Positions 8,900 through 17,208 of a DNA stretch of 64,000 bases are shown piece by piece. Each line of letters begins with the position of its first letter. Positions within the stretch are counted from its first letter, which is position 1. The DNA comes from JAEZHK01 sp964575255 (GTDB lineage: Bacteria; Bacillota; Clostridia; Christensenellales; Aristaeellaceae), in contig CAZNPZ010000009.1 of NCBI GenBank assembly GCA_964575255.1, forward strand, positions 1 through 64,000, read 5' to 3'. A model generated the notes under the pieces. That model was not told the origin of the DNA and ran no database searches. It worked only from the letters and a program-made list of their open reading frames with translations. Both the position numbers and the translations under genes were made by a program.

Positions 8900-9027
8900 A
8901 TGAAGATTCGCGGCTGATTTCGACAGCAACCAGCGCCAATGTTGGCGCGAGTTTGTGCTGCCGGAATGAGTCGCGTGGGATTTATTCCTGCTTTGCGACC
9001 CTTCCGGCGTGCCGGGAGGGTTTTTAT
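8900..9027 (+). promoter_or_regulatory. Attenuator leader of the ABC-F gene
   Basis: The leader holds mutually exclusive hairpins. Hairpin 1 is CAGCA(8924-8928)/TGCTG(8956-8960) enclosing GCGCCAA/TTGGCGC (8933-8948). An antiterminator pairs CCGGAA (8961-8966) and GTCGC (8970-8974) with GCGAC (8995-8999) and TTCCGG (9002-9007). The competing terminator pairs ACCCTTCCGGC (8998-9008) with GCCGGGAGGGT (9011-9021), then five T. The ribosome site GGGAGGG lies in the terminator 3' arm. A five-codon ORF (ATG at 8900, MKIRG) could be the sensing peptide, but its ribosome site is poorly placed. Antibiotic-resistance ABC-F genes are known to be controlled this way through ribosome stalling. Confidence 0.72.
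8998..9025 (+). terminator. Leader terminator immediately before the ABC-F start codon
   Basis: Eleven-pair stem with one G-T pair, two-base apex and TTTTT (9021-9025), ending 2 nt before the ATG at 9028. It would stop transcription unless the upstream antiterminator forms. Confidence 0.75.
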
Positions 9028-10650
9028 ATGGCGAAAATGGTATTGGAAGCCGAGGGAATCCGGCTGAATTTTGGATTGCGGACAATTCTTGACATCGACC
9101 GGCTGGAGCTTCGGGACGGCGACAGGATCGGCCTGGTCGGCGAGAACGGCGCGGGCAAAACCACGCTTCTGAACGTACTGTCCGGCGCGCTGGCGACCGA
9201 CGCGGGGCGCGTTCGAAGGCTTACGCCGGTCGCGGTGATCCGGCAGGACCGGCGGGACGCGTCGGGCGACGCGAATCTGGAGCAAAAGAGCCGATTCCGC
9301 GCGCCGGAAGCGCACGGGAACCTGTCGGGCGGCGAGGAGACCCGGCGGCGGATTGCCGCCGCGCTGTCGGAGAACATGCGGGTTCTGATGGCGGACGAGC
9401 CGACCAGCGACCTTGACCAAGAAGGCGTTCGGGTGCTGACCGAGGCACTCAAGAAGTTTGACGGCGCGCTTCTCCTCGTAAGCCACGACCGCGCGCTCCT
9501 CGACGACGTGGTCACCCAAATCTGGGCGCTTGAGGACGGGAAACTGACCGTCTACCCCGGCAACTACACCGATTACCGGATGCAGCTGGTCCGGAAGCGC
9601 GATTTCGAGCGGTTCGAGTACGACCAGTACCGCGCCGAACAGGCCAGGATTCGCTCGTCCATGCAGAACATGGCGGAGCGCGCGTCGCAGGCTAAGCTGC
9701 CCAGCCGCATGGGCAACAGCGAGGCGCGGCTGCACAAGCGGGCGGTCAGCGCGTCCCAGTCCACCCACCATCAGGCGCGCAAGGCGCTGGAGACAAGGCT
9801 TGAAAAGCTGCCGGAAAAGCGGCGGCCCAGGGAAGACCCGGACGTCAGGATGGAGATCAACTCCGGCGGGATCACCAGCCGCGTCGCGGCGGAGGCGCGG
9901 AATCTGACGCTCCGCGCCGGAAACCGGGTGCTGCTTTCAGGCGCGGACTTCCGTGTGCCCACGTTCTCCCGCACCGCGCTGATCGGCCCAAACGGCTGCG
10001 GCAAGACCACGCTGATCCGCGCGATCCTGGAAGGAAACGGCATTACCGTCAGCCCCGGCATCAGGCCTGGGTTTCTGGATCAGGACATGCGCGCGCTGGA
10101 TGACGCGTCAAGCGCGCTTGACAACGCGATGAAGCTGTCCGTGCAGCCGGAGAGCGCGGTGCGCACGGCGCTGGCGCGCCTGGGCATCCGCGGCGATGCG
10201 GCGTTGAAGCCCGTCGGCAGAATGTCTGGCGGCGAGCGGGTCAAGGTGATGCTGACGAGGCTGATGGCGTCGGACATCAACTTTTTGATCCTGGACGAAC
10301 CCACAAACCACCTCGACGTGTTTTCGCTGGAGGCGCTGGGCGAGGTGCTGGGCGACTACGGCGGAACGCTTCTGTTCGTCAGCCACGACCTTAGGTTTAC
10401 CGAGCAGGTCGCGACGCGGCTGATCGCGTTCGAGGACGGGCACCTTACGTCGTTTGAGGGCACGTTCACTGAGTGGCAGTCTCGGAAAGAACAGCCCAAA
10501 GCGCCCGCGCCTGACCGAATGATCCTTGAAATGCGGATGGCCGAGCTTGCCGCGCGCCTCTCAAAGCCCAAAAAAGGCGACAGCCCCGAATCGCTGAACG
10601 CCCAGTATCTGGAACTGGCCGCGCAGCTCAGGGCCATCCCCCGAACATAA
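9028..10650 (+). CDS. ABC-F family ATPase, probable antibiotic-resistance ribosome protection protein
   Basis: A 540-residue soluble twin ATPase that binds the ribosomal E site; this group dislodges lincosamide, streptogramin, pleuromutilin or macrolide drugs. ABC1 has Walker A GENGAGKT (38-45), signature LSGGE and Walker B LMADEPTSDLD. A basic linker follows (about residues 190-270). ABC2 has GPNGCGKTT, MSGGERV and FLILDEPTNHLD. The first ABC domain lacks the long arm insertion seen in housekeeping EttA. There are no membrane segments, as expected. The start ATG at 9028 uses GGGAGGG, 7 nt upstream, which is part of the leader terminator. Resistance function is inferred from compact architecture plus the attenuator leader; which drugs it counters is not visible. 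Confidence 0.86.
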   Translation: MAKMVLEAEGIRLNFGLRTILDIDRLELRDGDRIGLVGENGAGKTTLLNVLSGALATDAGRVRRLTPVAVIRQDRRDASGDANLEQKSRFRAPEAHGNLSGGEETRRRIAAALSENMRVLMADEPTSDLDQEGVRVLTEALKKFDGALLLVSHDRALLDDVVTQIWALEDGKLTVYPGNYTDYRMQLVRKRDFERFEYDQYRAEQARIRSSMQNMAERASQAKLPSRMGNSEARLHKRAVSASQSTHHQARKALETRLEKLPEKRRPREDPDVRMEINSGGITSRVAAEARNLTLRAGNRVLLSGADFRVPTFSRTALIGPNGCGKTTLIRAILEGNGITVSPGIRPGFLDQDMRALDDASSALDNAMKLSVQPESAVRTALARLGIRGDAALKPVGRMSGGERVKVMLTRLMASDINFLILDEPTNHLDVFSLEALGEVLGDYGGTLLFVSHDLRFTEQVATRLIAFEDGHLTSFEGTFTEWQSRKEQPKAPAPDRMILEMRMAELAARLSKPKKGDSPESLNAQYLELAAQLRAIPRT

Positions 10651-10786
10651 TCTCCTACTTGCTTCTCGTTGATCTCTGCCCCCGAAAATGGACGCGCCAG
10701 CGGACATTTTCCATAAGCGAGGGGTTCAGGGGAAATCATTTCCCCTGGCAGGGCGCGGGACAGCGTCCCGCCGTAACCAACCTGCC
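10651..10786. repeat. Palindromic spacer between ABC-F and ecfT
   Basis: Three inverted repeats in a 136-base convergent gap: an imperfect GAAAATG/CATTTTC hairpin near 10686-10713, the palindrome CAGGGGAAAT/ATTTCCCCTG (near 10728-10747, sharing central bases) and GCGGGAC/GTCCCGC (near 10756-10771). The same paired architecture (a GCGGG-type stem next to a CCAGG-type stem) occurs at 2545-2597 and 62232-62285. It may serve as a bidirectional terminator, but no T-run is obvious. Confidence 0.55.
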
Positions 10787-11614
10787 TCACCTGAACGGAT
10801 TGTAGAACCGGCTTCCATCCACGAAGGTCAACACAATGGACAGCATTAGCAGAAGCGCAGACAGTACAATCGCGGCGTAGTCCCACCGGGTGAAGGGCCG
10901 CGCGCTGTACCAGCTGCGCTTCTTGTTTTTGCCGAAGCCGCGCAGTTCCATCGCGTTGGCGATCACTTCGATGCGATCCATGCTGGAAAGGATCAGCGGG
11001 AACAGGATCGAGGCGGCGTTTCTGATGCGCTTGAGCGGTGGAACACCCTTCCCCATCTCGATGCCGCGCGCCTGATGGCTGAGCGCGATGTCGTGGTACT
11101 CGCGCTCGACGTCCGGGATGTAGCGAAGCGCCAGCGAAACGGAATAGGACACCTTGTAGCTCAGGCCCAGCTTGTTCAGCGACGCCGCGAACTCGCTGGG
11201 CTGCGTGGTGCAGACGAAGAGGAGAACCACAGGAATGGTCGCGAAATACTTCAGGATCACGTTCAGCTGGTAGAACAACTGCTCCGCCGTCACCGCGTAA
11301 TGAAGCGGCAGCTGAACGAGCACATGCCGGGAGCCGTACAGCCCCACGCCGTGCTCCGGCGCGAACAGAAAGATCAGGACGTTGTTGAGCACCATGAACC
11401 AGAACGTGATGCCCAGCATGAAGCGCACGTCCCGAAGGCGAATCCGGGACAGCCGAAAGAGTACCACAGACAGGACGGCCAGCAGCGCGAGCAGCCGCGG
11501 GTCGAACGAGCTCATCGCCGCGAACGACCAGAGGAGCAGGCACAGTAGCTTCGTCGCGCCGGTCAGCCGGTGCACGGGCGAGGGCCTGTCGATGTAGTTG
11601 AACAGATTGATCAT
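10787..11614 (-). CDS. ecfT: Energy-coupling factor transporter transmembrane protein EcfT
   Basis: A 275-residue membrane scaffold (T component) of an ECF importer. It has hydrophobic segments near residues 25-60, 70-90, 120-140 and 245-265. The two conserved coupling-helix motifs are seen as SHQARGIEMG and MELRGFGKNKKR, both of the A-R-G type that contact the ATPases. The start ATG at 11614 overlaps the stop of the upstream ATPase gene by 4 nt (ATGA), so the two are translationally coupled. It completes an S-A-T module with genes 9 and 10 of this strand. Confidence 0.92.
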   Translation of the reverse strand: MINLFNYIDRPSPVHRLTGATKLLCLLLWSFAAMSSFDPRLLALLAVLSVVLFRLSRIRLRDVRFMLGITFWFMVLNNVLIFLFAPEHGVGLYGSRHVLVQLPLHYAVTAEQLFYQLNVILKYFATIPVVLLFVCTTQPSEFAASLNKLGLSYKVSYSVSLALRYIPDVEREYHDIALSHQARGIEMGKGVPPLKRIRNAASILFPLILSSMDRIEVIANAMELRGFGKNKKRSWYSARPFTRWDYAAIVLSALLLMLSIVLTFVDGSRFYNPFR

Positions 11615-13317
11615 GCGCGCACCCCCCGGTCGTGGTCGATGAAGCGCTGCGCAAACGCGCGCGCGTCCGGGATGCCGCACATCTGCGACAGCGCGTAGAG
11701 CGATGTCTCGCGCAGGCTCGCCGCCCGCGCGATCTCCGGGCTGGTCAAAACCGCCGCGCCCGACGCGTCCGCGATCAGCTTGCCGCCGGAGAACACCGCC
11801 GCGCGCGGGCAGTACTCCAGCATCAGGTGCATGTCGTGGGTGATCATCACAATCGCGATGCCGCGCGCGTTGAGTTCCAGCAGGAACTCCATGATGCGCG
11901 TGTAGTTGCGGAAGTCCTGCCCGGCGGTCGGCTCGTCCAGAATCAGAATTTCCGGCTCCAGGGTCAGGATGGACGCGATGGTCAGCCGCTTTTTCTGCCC
12001 GTAGGAGAGCGCCGAGACCGGCCACTTGCGAAATGGCCTGAGGCCGCACACGGTGAGCGCGTCGTCCACCCGCCGCGTGATCTCGTCCGCGGGCATGCCG
12101 CGGGCGACGAGCCCGGCGGCGGCCTCGTCCCAGATCATCGCGCGGGAAATCATCTGGTTGGGGTTCTGCATCACGTAGCCGATGTGGTCGGCGCGCGCCT
12201 TTACGCTGTCGGGCGCGATGTCCCGCCCGCGCAGACGGATGATCCCCCTGTCCGGCTTTTCAAACCCGCACAGGATCTTCGCGAACGTGGACTTGCCCGC
12301 GCCGTTTTTGCCGACGATCGCCATCATCTCGCCGGAACCCACGGTCAGGCTGATGTCCGAGAGCGCCTTGCAAGCGTTCGCGTACTGAAAATGGATCGCC
12401 TCGGCGGAAAGGAGTGGCGCGGGCGCGGGCTTCACCGGAGCTTCCGGTTCCGACTGAAACCAGCGCCGGACGGATTCCTTTTCTTCTTCCGTCAGCGTCA
12501 ATGTATCAGCCGACCCTGCGCGCATCGCGGGCGTGATCGCCCGCCCCGCGTATTTGAGCGCGGTCACATACAGCGGCTCGCGCAGACCGATCTTGTGAAG
12601 CAGATCGCCGCACATCAGTTCGTCCGGCGGGAGGTCGCAGATGACGCGGCCCTCGTCGATCAAAATCACCCGATCCACCGGGCGAAAAAGCGCGTCCTCC
12701 AACCGATGCTCAATCATGACCACCGCCGCGCCGGTGCGCTTTTGGATGTCGTCGATCAGTTCCACCGCCTGCCGCCCGGCCGCGGGGTCGAGGTTCGCGA
12801 GCGGCTCGTCAAACAGCAATATGTCCACGTCGTCCACCATCACGCCCGCCAGCGAGACCCGCTGCTTCTGCCCACCGGACAATTCGTGCGGCGCGTGGGA
12901 CAGGTGATCGGCAACATCCACAAGCGAGGCCGCGTCCCGTACGCGCCGGACCATCTCCGGCTGCGGCGTCACGTCGTTTTCGAGCGCGAACGCGATGTCC
13001 TCGGCCACCGTGAGGCCGATGAACTGGCCGTCGGAGTCCTGCAGCACTGTGCCGATGATCTTGGATAGCTCGAAGATGCCCATGTCACGGGTCTCGCGGC
13101 CCATGATTTTCAGCGAGCCTGTGATCTTCCCCGGATACGCGAACGGGATCAGCCCGTTCAGGCAGTGGGCGAGCGTGGATTTGCCGCAGCCGGACGGCCC
13201 GGCAATCAGCACCTTTTCACCCTCGTAGAGGGTCAGGGTGATGTCCCGAAGCGTCGGCTCCGCCTGCGCGTCGTATTGAAAGCTGAAATGGTCAAATTCG
13301 ATGACCGGACGGCTCAC
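11611..13317 (-). CDS. Fused double ATPase of an ECF transporter
   Basis: A 568-residue protein with two complete ABC ATPase domains, equivalent to fused EcfA1/EcfA2 and similar in layout to B. subtilis YkoD. Domain 1: Walker A GPSGCGKST, LSGGQKQR, LLFDEPLANLDP. Domain 2: Walker A GKNGAGKST, Q-loop VMQNPNQMI, signature LSYGQKKR (LSYGQ in place of LSGGQ) and ILILDEPTAGQD. A linker of about 60 residues joins them. The GTG at 13317 is chosen because GGAGG lies 8 nt upstream. Partners are the S protein upstream and EcfT downstream. The altered second signature is typical of one ECF half-site, not a defect. Confidence 0.92.
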   Translation of the reverse strand: MSRPVIEFDHFSFQYDAQAEPTLRDITLTLYEGEKVLIAGPSGCGKSTLAHCLNGLIPFAYPGKITGSLKIMGRETRDMGIFELSKIIGTVLQDSDGQFIGLTVAEDIAFALENDVTPQPEMVRRVRDAASLVDVADHLSHAPHELSGGQKQRVSLAGVMVDDVDILLFDEPLANLDPAAGRQAVELIDDIQKRTGAAVVMIEHRLEDALFRPVDRVILIDEGRVICDLPPDELMCGDLLHKIGLREPLYVTALKYAGRAITPAMRAGSADTLTLTEEEKESVRRWFQSEPEAPVKPAPAPLLSAEAIHFQYANACKALSDISLTVGSGEMMAIVGKNGAGKSTFAKILCGFEKPDRGIIRLRGRDIAPDSVKARADHIGYVMQNPNQMISRAMIWDEAAAGLVARGMPADEITRRVDDALTVCGLRPFRKWPVSALSYGQKKRLTIASILTLEPEILILDEPTAGQDFRNYTRIMEFLLELNARGIAIVMITHDMHLMLEYCPRAAVFSGGKLIADASGAAVLTSPEIARAASLRETSLYALSQMCGIPDARAFAQRFIDHDRGVRA

Positions 13318-13355
13318 TTGGCTTCCTCCGTACATCTGGAATCCATTGTGTCAAC

Positions 13356-13389
13356 AAAAACCGGGGCCGAAGGGAATGCCCGGCCCCGG
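13356..13389 (-). terminator. Terminator between ecfS and the ECF ATPase gene
   Basis: On the minus strand CCGGGGCCG (13389-13381) pairs perfectly with CGGCCCCGG (13369-13361), followed by TTTTTG. It sits about 40 nt before the ATPase start, so it would cut S-gene transcripts or act as a partial terminator that keeps S in excess of A and T. Confidence 0.65.
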
Positions 13390-13417
13390 CGAGAATCTCA
13401 AACCCCGTCGTCCCTTC

Positions 13418-13586
13418 AAATCGTTCCCGGCGACATGCGCGCCGGGAATGAAGTTTCCATAACCAGTGCGCACACTGGTGGAGGAAACAAATCCGTAGGT
13501 CAACGGGCCGCCCGGAAATCCGTGAGGATTTCAGGCCCGCGCAGACTTCCAAATGCTAATGAAAGCCGCGAAGCGGATTTCATTTG
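13418..13586 (-). repeat. Composite four-hairpin intergenic element, copy A
   Basis: Read on the minus strand it starts 7 nt after the ecfS stop and contains, in order: module 1 (AATGAAA/TTTCATT, 13584-13558), module 2 (GAAATCC, loop, GGATTTC, within a GGGCC/GGCCC frame, about 13540-13504), module 3 (CCAGTG..CACTGG inside GTTTCC/GGAAAC, about 13489-13453) and module 4 (CATTCCCGGCG, CGCATGT, CGCCGGGAACG; 13450-13422). The same order is found at 15444-15705 and 43209-43384. Confidence 0.75.
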
Positions 13587-13593
13587 CCCTATG

Positions 13594-14148
13594 TTACTGT
13601 TCCTTGGTTAAGCTGCCCTTGGCCGGGCGCGCCGCGGCATAGCCCAGAAGAAGCAGCGTGCCCAGAATGCCGGTGGTGACGATGTTCACCGCCCCGGCCA
13701 CCGCGCCCTGCAGGAACACCTTGCTGGCCGGCTCCGCGTAGATCAGGATGTCGAGGAGCGGCGCGACCACAACCCACGAGGCCACGTGCGCGATCACCTG
13801 CCACAGGTTGAACTTCAGGATCGCGGCCTTGCCGAACGAATCCTTGGTCAGGTCGGCCTTCTGCCCGGCGAAGCCCATCAGGAACCCCGCGACGCCGGAG
13901 GCGAGAACCCAGCTCCACCAGATGCCCCAGCCGAACGACATGTCGCTGAGCATGTGGCCAATGAGGCCGATGGCAAGGCCCGCGACCGGTCCGAACAGCA
14001 CCGCCATGAAGCCTAAGAGCGCGTATTGGATCGAGATGTTGGTGTTGGGCACAGGGCTGGGTATCGCGACGAAACGCGCCAGCACAAAGAACAGTGCCGC
14101 GCCAATGCCGATGGCGACAATGGTGACGACGGGTGACTTCCGAAACAT
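13594..14148 (-). CDS. ECF transporter S component, UPF0397 family
   Basis: A 184-residue integral membrane substrate-binding subunit with about five or six hydrophobic helices. Family blocks are IGIGAALFFVL (N-terminus), ISIQYALLGFMAVLFGPVAG, GHMLSDM and WWSWVLASG. Members are often labelled riboflavin-type ECF subunits, but the ligand of UPF0397 proteins is not firmly settled to my knowledge, and nothing here identifies it. The ATG at 14148 fits the family N-terminus; the upstream extension is not conserved-looking. Promoter on the minus strand at 14186-14214. Next to it come the double ATPase and EcfT, so this is a dedicated importer rather than a shared-module S protein. Confidence 0.85.
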   Translation of the reverse strand: MFRKSPVVTIVAIGIGAALFFVLARFVAIPSPVPNTNISIQYALLGFMAVLFGPVAGLAIGLIGHMLSDMSFGWGIWWSWVLASGVAGFLMGFAGQKADLTKDSFGKAAILKFNLWQVIAHVASWVVVAPLLDILIYAEPASKVFLQGAVAGAVNIVTTGILGTLLLLGYAAARPAKGSLTKEQ

Positions 14149-14185
14149 GGAGAGCGCCCCTTCCCTTTCATGATTCCCCCGCATC

Positions 14186-14214
14186 AGTGTAATCATTTTC
14201 CTTCTTATTGTCAA
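14186..14214 (-). promoter_or_regulatory. Promoter of the ECF transporter operon
   Basis: Minus strand: TTGACA (14209-14214), 17-nt spacer, TACACT (14186-14191). About 40 nt from the S-gene start; no room for a riboswitch. Confidence 0.7.
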
Positions 14215-14247
14215 TCCCCGCAGACGCGTACTGGCAAAATCGGCCGG

Positions 14248-14277
14248 TTGACGCCACGCGCCGCCGGTTTGTATAAT
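14248..14277 (+). promoter_or_regulatory. Promoter of the first GH3 gene
   Basis: TTGACG (14248-14253), 18-nt spacer, TATAAT (14272-14277). Confidence 0.75.
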
Positions 14278-14327
14278 GAACCTTGTTGATTCATAATCAT
14301 CTACATTTTGAAGGGAGAAACTGCATA

Positions 14328-15443
14328 ATGCGATCTATAAAGCGCTGCGCGCTGGGTTTGACCCTGGTTATGTGCCTTGTGCTGACCGGCTCGGTCGCGG
14401 CGTTCGCGAAGACGAACACCGCGCCGATGGCCGCGAAGAAAACAAAGACCGACGTGGTGGAGAAAACACTGAAGGGGATGACCCTGAAGGAGAAGATCGG
14501 GCAGATGTTCCTCGTGGACTGCCCGGCGGACGGCGCGAAATGGGCGGAAAGCTACCATCCCGGCGGCTATGTGCTGTTCGCGAAGGATTTTGAGGGCAAA
14601 ACACCGTCCGACGTAAAAAAGACCATTCAGGGCTACCAGAACGCGAGCAGGATTCCGATGCTGATCGCCGTCGACGAGGAGGGCGGCAGCGTCACCCGCG
14701 TCAGCCGGTTCAAGGCGTTTCGCAAAAAGAGCTTCCCGTCGCCGCAGGCGGTGTACAAATCGGGCGGATGGGACGCGATCAAAAAGGACGTGCGGGACAA
14801 GGCGGCGCTTTTAAAGCCGCTCGGCGTCAACGTAAACCTTGCGCCGGTCGCCGACCTGCCGACCAGCAGTAAGTCCTTCATCTACGGGCGTTCGTTCGGA
14901 ACCAATCCGTCGCTTACGTCGAAGTTCGTTTCGACCGTCGTCACCGAGAGCCGCAAGGCGGGCCTGGGGGCAGTGCTCAAGCACTTCCCCGGCTACGGCG
15001 ACAATTCGGACACGCATACCGGCGTGGCGGTGGACGGGCGGCCGCTGAAAACCTTTGAGCAGCGGGACTTCCTGCCTTTCAAAGCGGGGATCGGGGCGGG
15101 CGCGCAGGCGGTAGTGGTCAGCCACAACATCGTGACCAGCCTCGACCCGAAAGCCCCGGCGTCGCTATCCAAAAAGGCGCACGCGGCGCTGCGCAAGCTG
15201 GGCTTTGACGGCGTCACGATGACCGACGACCTCAACATGGGCGCGATCACCGAAGCCTACGGACAGGCGGAGGCGGCGGTCATGGCCGTCGAGGCGGGCA
15301 ATGACATGCTGATCACCGCCGACTTCAAAACCGGCGAGATGGCGGTTTTGAAGGCGGTCGAGAGCGGGCGCATCAAGGAGTCGCGGCTGGACGAGTCCGT
15401 CCGGCGCATCCTGAAGTGGAAACACAGTTTGGGTCTTATTTAG
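14328..15443 (+). CDS. Secreted GH3 beta-N-acetylhexosaminidase-like protein (NagZ family), paralogue 1
   Basis: A 371-residue glycoside hydrolase family 3 protein expected to remove terminal GlcNAc from muropeptides or other glycans outside the membrane. A signal peptide is clear (basic start, hydrophobic 8-25, AFA cleavage region). Family marks: KIGQMFLVD, IAVDEEGGSVTR, LGVNVNLAPVADL, the catalytic loop VLKHFPGYGDNSDTHTG (Asp/His acid-base pair of the NagZ type) and the nucleophile region GVTMTDDLNMGAI. The motif reads KHFPGYG instead of the usual KHFPGHG. Own promoter at 14248; AGGGAG before ATG 14328. Two paralogues lie at 15945 and 23165. Confidence 0.9.
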   Translation: MRSIKRCALGLTLVMCLVLTGSVAAFAKTNTAPMAAKKTKTDVVEKTLKGMTLKEKIGQMFLVDCPADGAKWAESYHPGGYVLFAKDFEGKTPSDVKKTIQGYQNASRIPMLIAVDEEGGSVTRVSRFKAFRKKSFPSPQAVYKSGGWDAIKKDVRDKAALLKPLGVNVNLAPVADLPTSSKSFIYGRSFGTNPSLTSKFVSTVVTESRKAGLGAVLKHFPGYGDNSDTHTGVAVDGRPLKTFEQRDFLPFKAGIGAGAQAVVVSHNIVTSLDPKAPASLSKKAHAALRKLGFDGVTMTDDLNMGAITEAYGQAEAAVMAVEAGNDMLITADFKTGEMAVLKAVESGRIKESRLDESVRRILKWKHSLGLI

Positions 15444-15705
15444 GCAAAGGAAATCTGCTGGCGCATCTTTCCTTTGCATTTGGAAGGGGTTTTTTCGCAG
15501 GTCTGCAATCCTACGGATTGCGGTCGGCCCGCTGACTCAAGCGTTGAAAATCTGCTTCGCATCTTTTCAACGCAATGGGCTCTTCGCGGGCCTGCAATCC
15601 TACGGATTGCGGCCGGCCCGCTGACTTATGGAAATGTTGCCCCCTCCAATGTGCGCACTGGAGGGGGCAACGCGTTCCCGGCGCGCATGTCGCCGGGAAC
15701 GATTA
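15444..15705 (+). repeat. Composite hairpin element, copy B
   Basis: Starts directly after the stop codon of GH3 paralogue 1. Order: module 1 (GCAAAGGAAA/TTTCCTTTGC, 15444-15477), module 2 (GCAATCC-TAC-GGATTGC, 15505-15521), module 1 again (GCGTTGAAAA/TTTTCAACGC, 15541-15573), module 2 again (15594-15610), module 3 (GTTGCCCCCTCCA/TGGAGGGGGCAAC, 15637-15671) and module 4 (CGTTCCCGGCG/CGCCGGGAACG, 15673-15701). Modules 1 and 2 are thus duplicated in this copy. The rest of the gap to 15880 shows no gene I can support. Confidence 0.8.
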
Positions 15706-15880
15706 AAGAAGTACGAGAGTGACGCACCGCCGGAGGCGACGGGAGCGGGGACGGCACGTAGTTATAATTCCCCAATCGTATCACGTCCGATCGCAGAATA
15801 TATAAAGGGAGTTGCAATGAAAGCGGCCAATCCACGCATCATAGAAGCCGGTTTTTCTGCCCTGAAGTGCATTGGGGCGT

Positions 15881-15909
15881 TTGACAGCGTCGCGAAGGAT
15901 GGCTATAAT
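15881..15909 (+). promoter_or_regulatory. Consensus promoter of the second GH3 gene
   Basis: TTGACA (15881-15886), 17-nt spacer, TATAAT (15904-15909); perfect consensus, 35 nt before the start codon. Confidence 0.85.
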
Positions 15910-15944
15910 GAGCGAAGCCTTTTGGGGCGGATCGGAGGAACTTC

Positions 15945-17102
15945 ATGATCAGAATTTTACGAGCCGTTTTGTCGGTGATTCTTATGGCAGCGGTGTCTGC
16001 CGCGGGGCTGGGTGCGGCGGCGGACAGTGTGAAAAACGCACAGGCAGCGCCCGCAATCGGCGCTTCCAGCGCCGATCCGGTGGAGCAGATCCTTCAAACG
16101 ATGACGCTGGAAGAAAAAGTCGGCCAGATGTTCTTCGCCACCTGCCCGTCCAAAGTTTCCACCGCGGTCAACGCCGTCGAAAACTACCAGCCGGGCGGCT
16201 TTGTGATGTACGCCTACCACTTCAAAGGCGAGACGCCGGACAGCATCCGCAAAAGCATTCAAAAATATCAGGACGCAAGCAAAGTTCCAATGCTGATCGC
16301 CGTCGACGAGGAAGGCGGCACCGTCACCCGCGTCAGCAGCTTCAAGGCGTTCCGAAGCAGCCGGTTTCAGTCGCCGATGAAACTCTACCAGAAGGGCGGC
16401 ATGGATCTGATCCGCTCGGACGCCCGCGAAAAGGCGGAACTGCTTCTGTCCCTTGGGATCAACGTGAACCTCGCGCCGATTGCGGACGTGCCTGAAAAGA
16501 AGGGCGACTTCATCTACAGCCGGTCGATGGGCACCGATCCGGTCCTGACCAGCGAATTCATCACCGCCGTCGTCGAAGAGAGCAACAAGGCCGGACTCGG
16601 CCTCATGCTCAAACACTTCCCCGGCTACGGCAACAACAAGGACACCCACGCGGGCGAGGTCATCGATAAACGCCCGCTGGAAACCTTTGAGAAGCGCGAC
16701 TTCCTGCCGTTTGAGGCGGGCGCGAAAGCGGGCGTCGGCGCGGTGATGGTCAGCCACAACATCGTCGAGTGCTTCGACGCGCAGTACCCGGCGTCGCTGA
16801 CGCCACTGACGCTGCAGGCGCTGCGGGGGCTGGGCTTTGACGGCGTCGCCGCCACCGACGGCCTCGACATGAAGGCGGTCAAGAAATACTTTTCGACCAA
16901 ACAGGCCGTGGTGTTGGCGGTGCAGGCGGGCAACGACATGATGATGATGAGCAAGTACCAGGAGGGCATCAAGGGCATTCTGGAAGCGGTCGGGGACGGC
17001 GAGATACTGGAGTCGCGCATCGACGAGTCCGTCCGGCGGATCCTGAAGTGGAAGCAGGCGCTGGGGCTGATCCCGGCGGCAGATTCCAAAACAACGCCGT
17101 AA
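15945..17102 (+). CDS. Secreted GH3 beta-N-acetylhexosaminidase-like protein, paralogue 2
   Basis: A 385-residue GH3 protein with an N-terminal signal peptide (hydrophobic core about 5-25). It carries the same blocks as paralogue 1: KVGQMFFATCP, IAVDEEGGTVTR, LGINVNLAPIADV, LKHFPGYGNNKDTHAG, and FDGVAATDGLDMKAV at the nucleophile region, where Asp-Gly replaces the Asp-Asp/Asp-Asn of the other two. The protein contains a Cys just after the first block (ATCPS) and one in VECFDAQ, also shared with paralogue 3, so these two are closer to each other than to paralogue 1. GGAGG lies upstream of the ATG. It follows paralogue 1 in the same direction but has its own perfect promoter. Confidence 0.9.
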   Translation: MIRILRAVLSVILMAAVSAAGLGAAADSVKNAQAAPAIGASSADPVEQILQTMTLEEKVGQMFFATCPSKVSTAVNAVENYQPGGFVMYAYHFKGETPDSIRKSIQKYQDASKVPMLIAVDEEGGTVTRVSSFKAFRSSRFQSPMKLYQKGGMDLIRSDAREKAELLLSLGINVNLAPIADVPEKKGDFIYSRSMGTDPVLTSEFITAVVEESNKAGLGLMLKHFPGYGNNKDTHAGEVIDKRPLETFEKRDFLPFEAGAKAGVGAVMVSHNIVECFDAQYPASLTPLTLQALRGLGFDGVAATDGLDMKAVKKYFSTKQAVVLAVQAGNDMMMMSKYQEGIKGILEAVGDGEILESRIDESVRRILKWKQALGLIPAADSKTTP

Positions 17103-17131
17103 ATCCCAAACGACCCCTGAAATTGATCGCT

Positions 17132-17160
17132 TGCAAACCTTTTTTTCTGGCGGTATAATG
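17132..17160 (+). promoter_or_regulatory. Promoter of the SCP2-like / aminotransferase / MscS cluster
   Basis: TTGCAA (17132-17137), 17-nt spacer, TATAAT (17155-17160). Confidence 0.65.
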
Positions 17161-17208
17161 ATCCATAACGCGCCTGTCAGAAAATACATAAAAAGGCGGT
17201 CATGCGCG

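Noticed and set aside
13594..14214. Possible riboswitch upstream of the ECF S gene
   Set aside because: The promoter lies only about 40 nt from the start codon; there is no room for a known aptamer.
15444..15705. CRISPR-like array
   Set aside because: The repeated units are palindromic hairpins with changing stems, not identical repeats with unique spacers, and no cas genes are present.
15817..15948. 43-codon ORF with AAAGGGAG site upstream of GH3 paralogue 2, ending in an ATGA overlap with it
   Set aside because: It contains the perfect promoter of the downstream gene, shows no recognisable features and has no promoter of its own; probably fortuitous.
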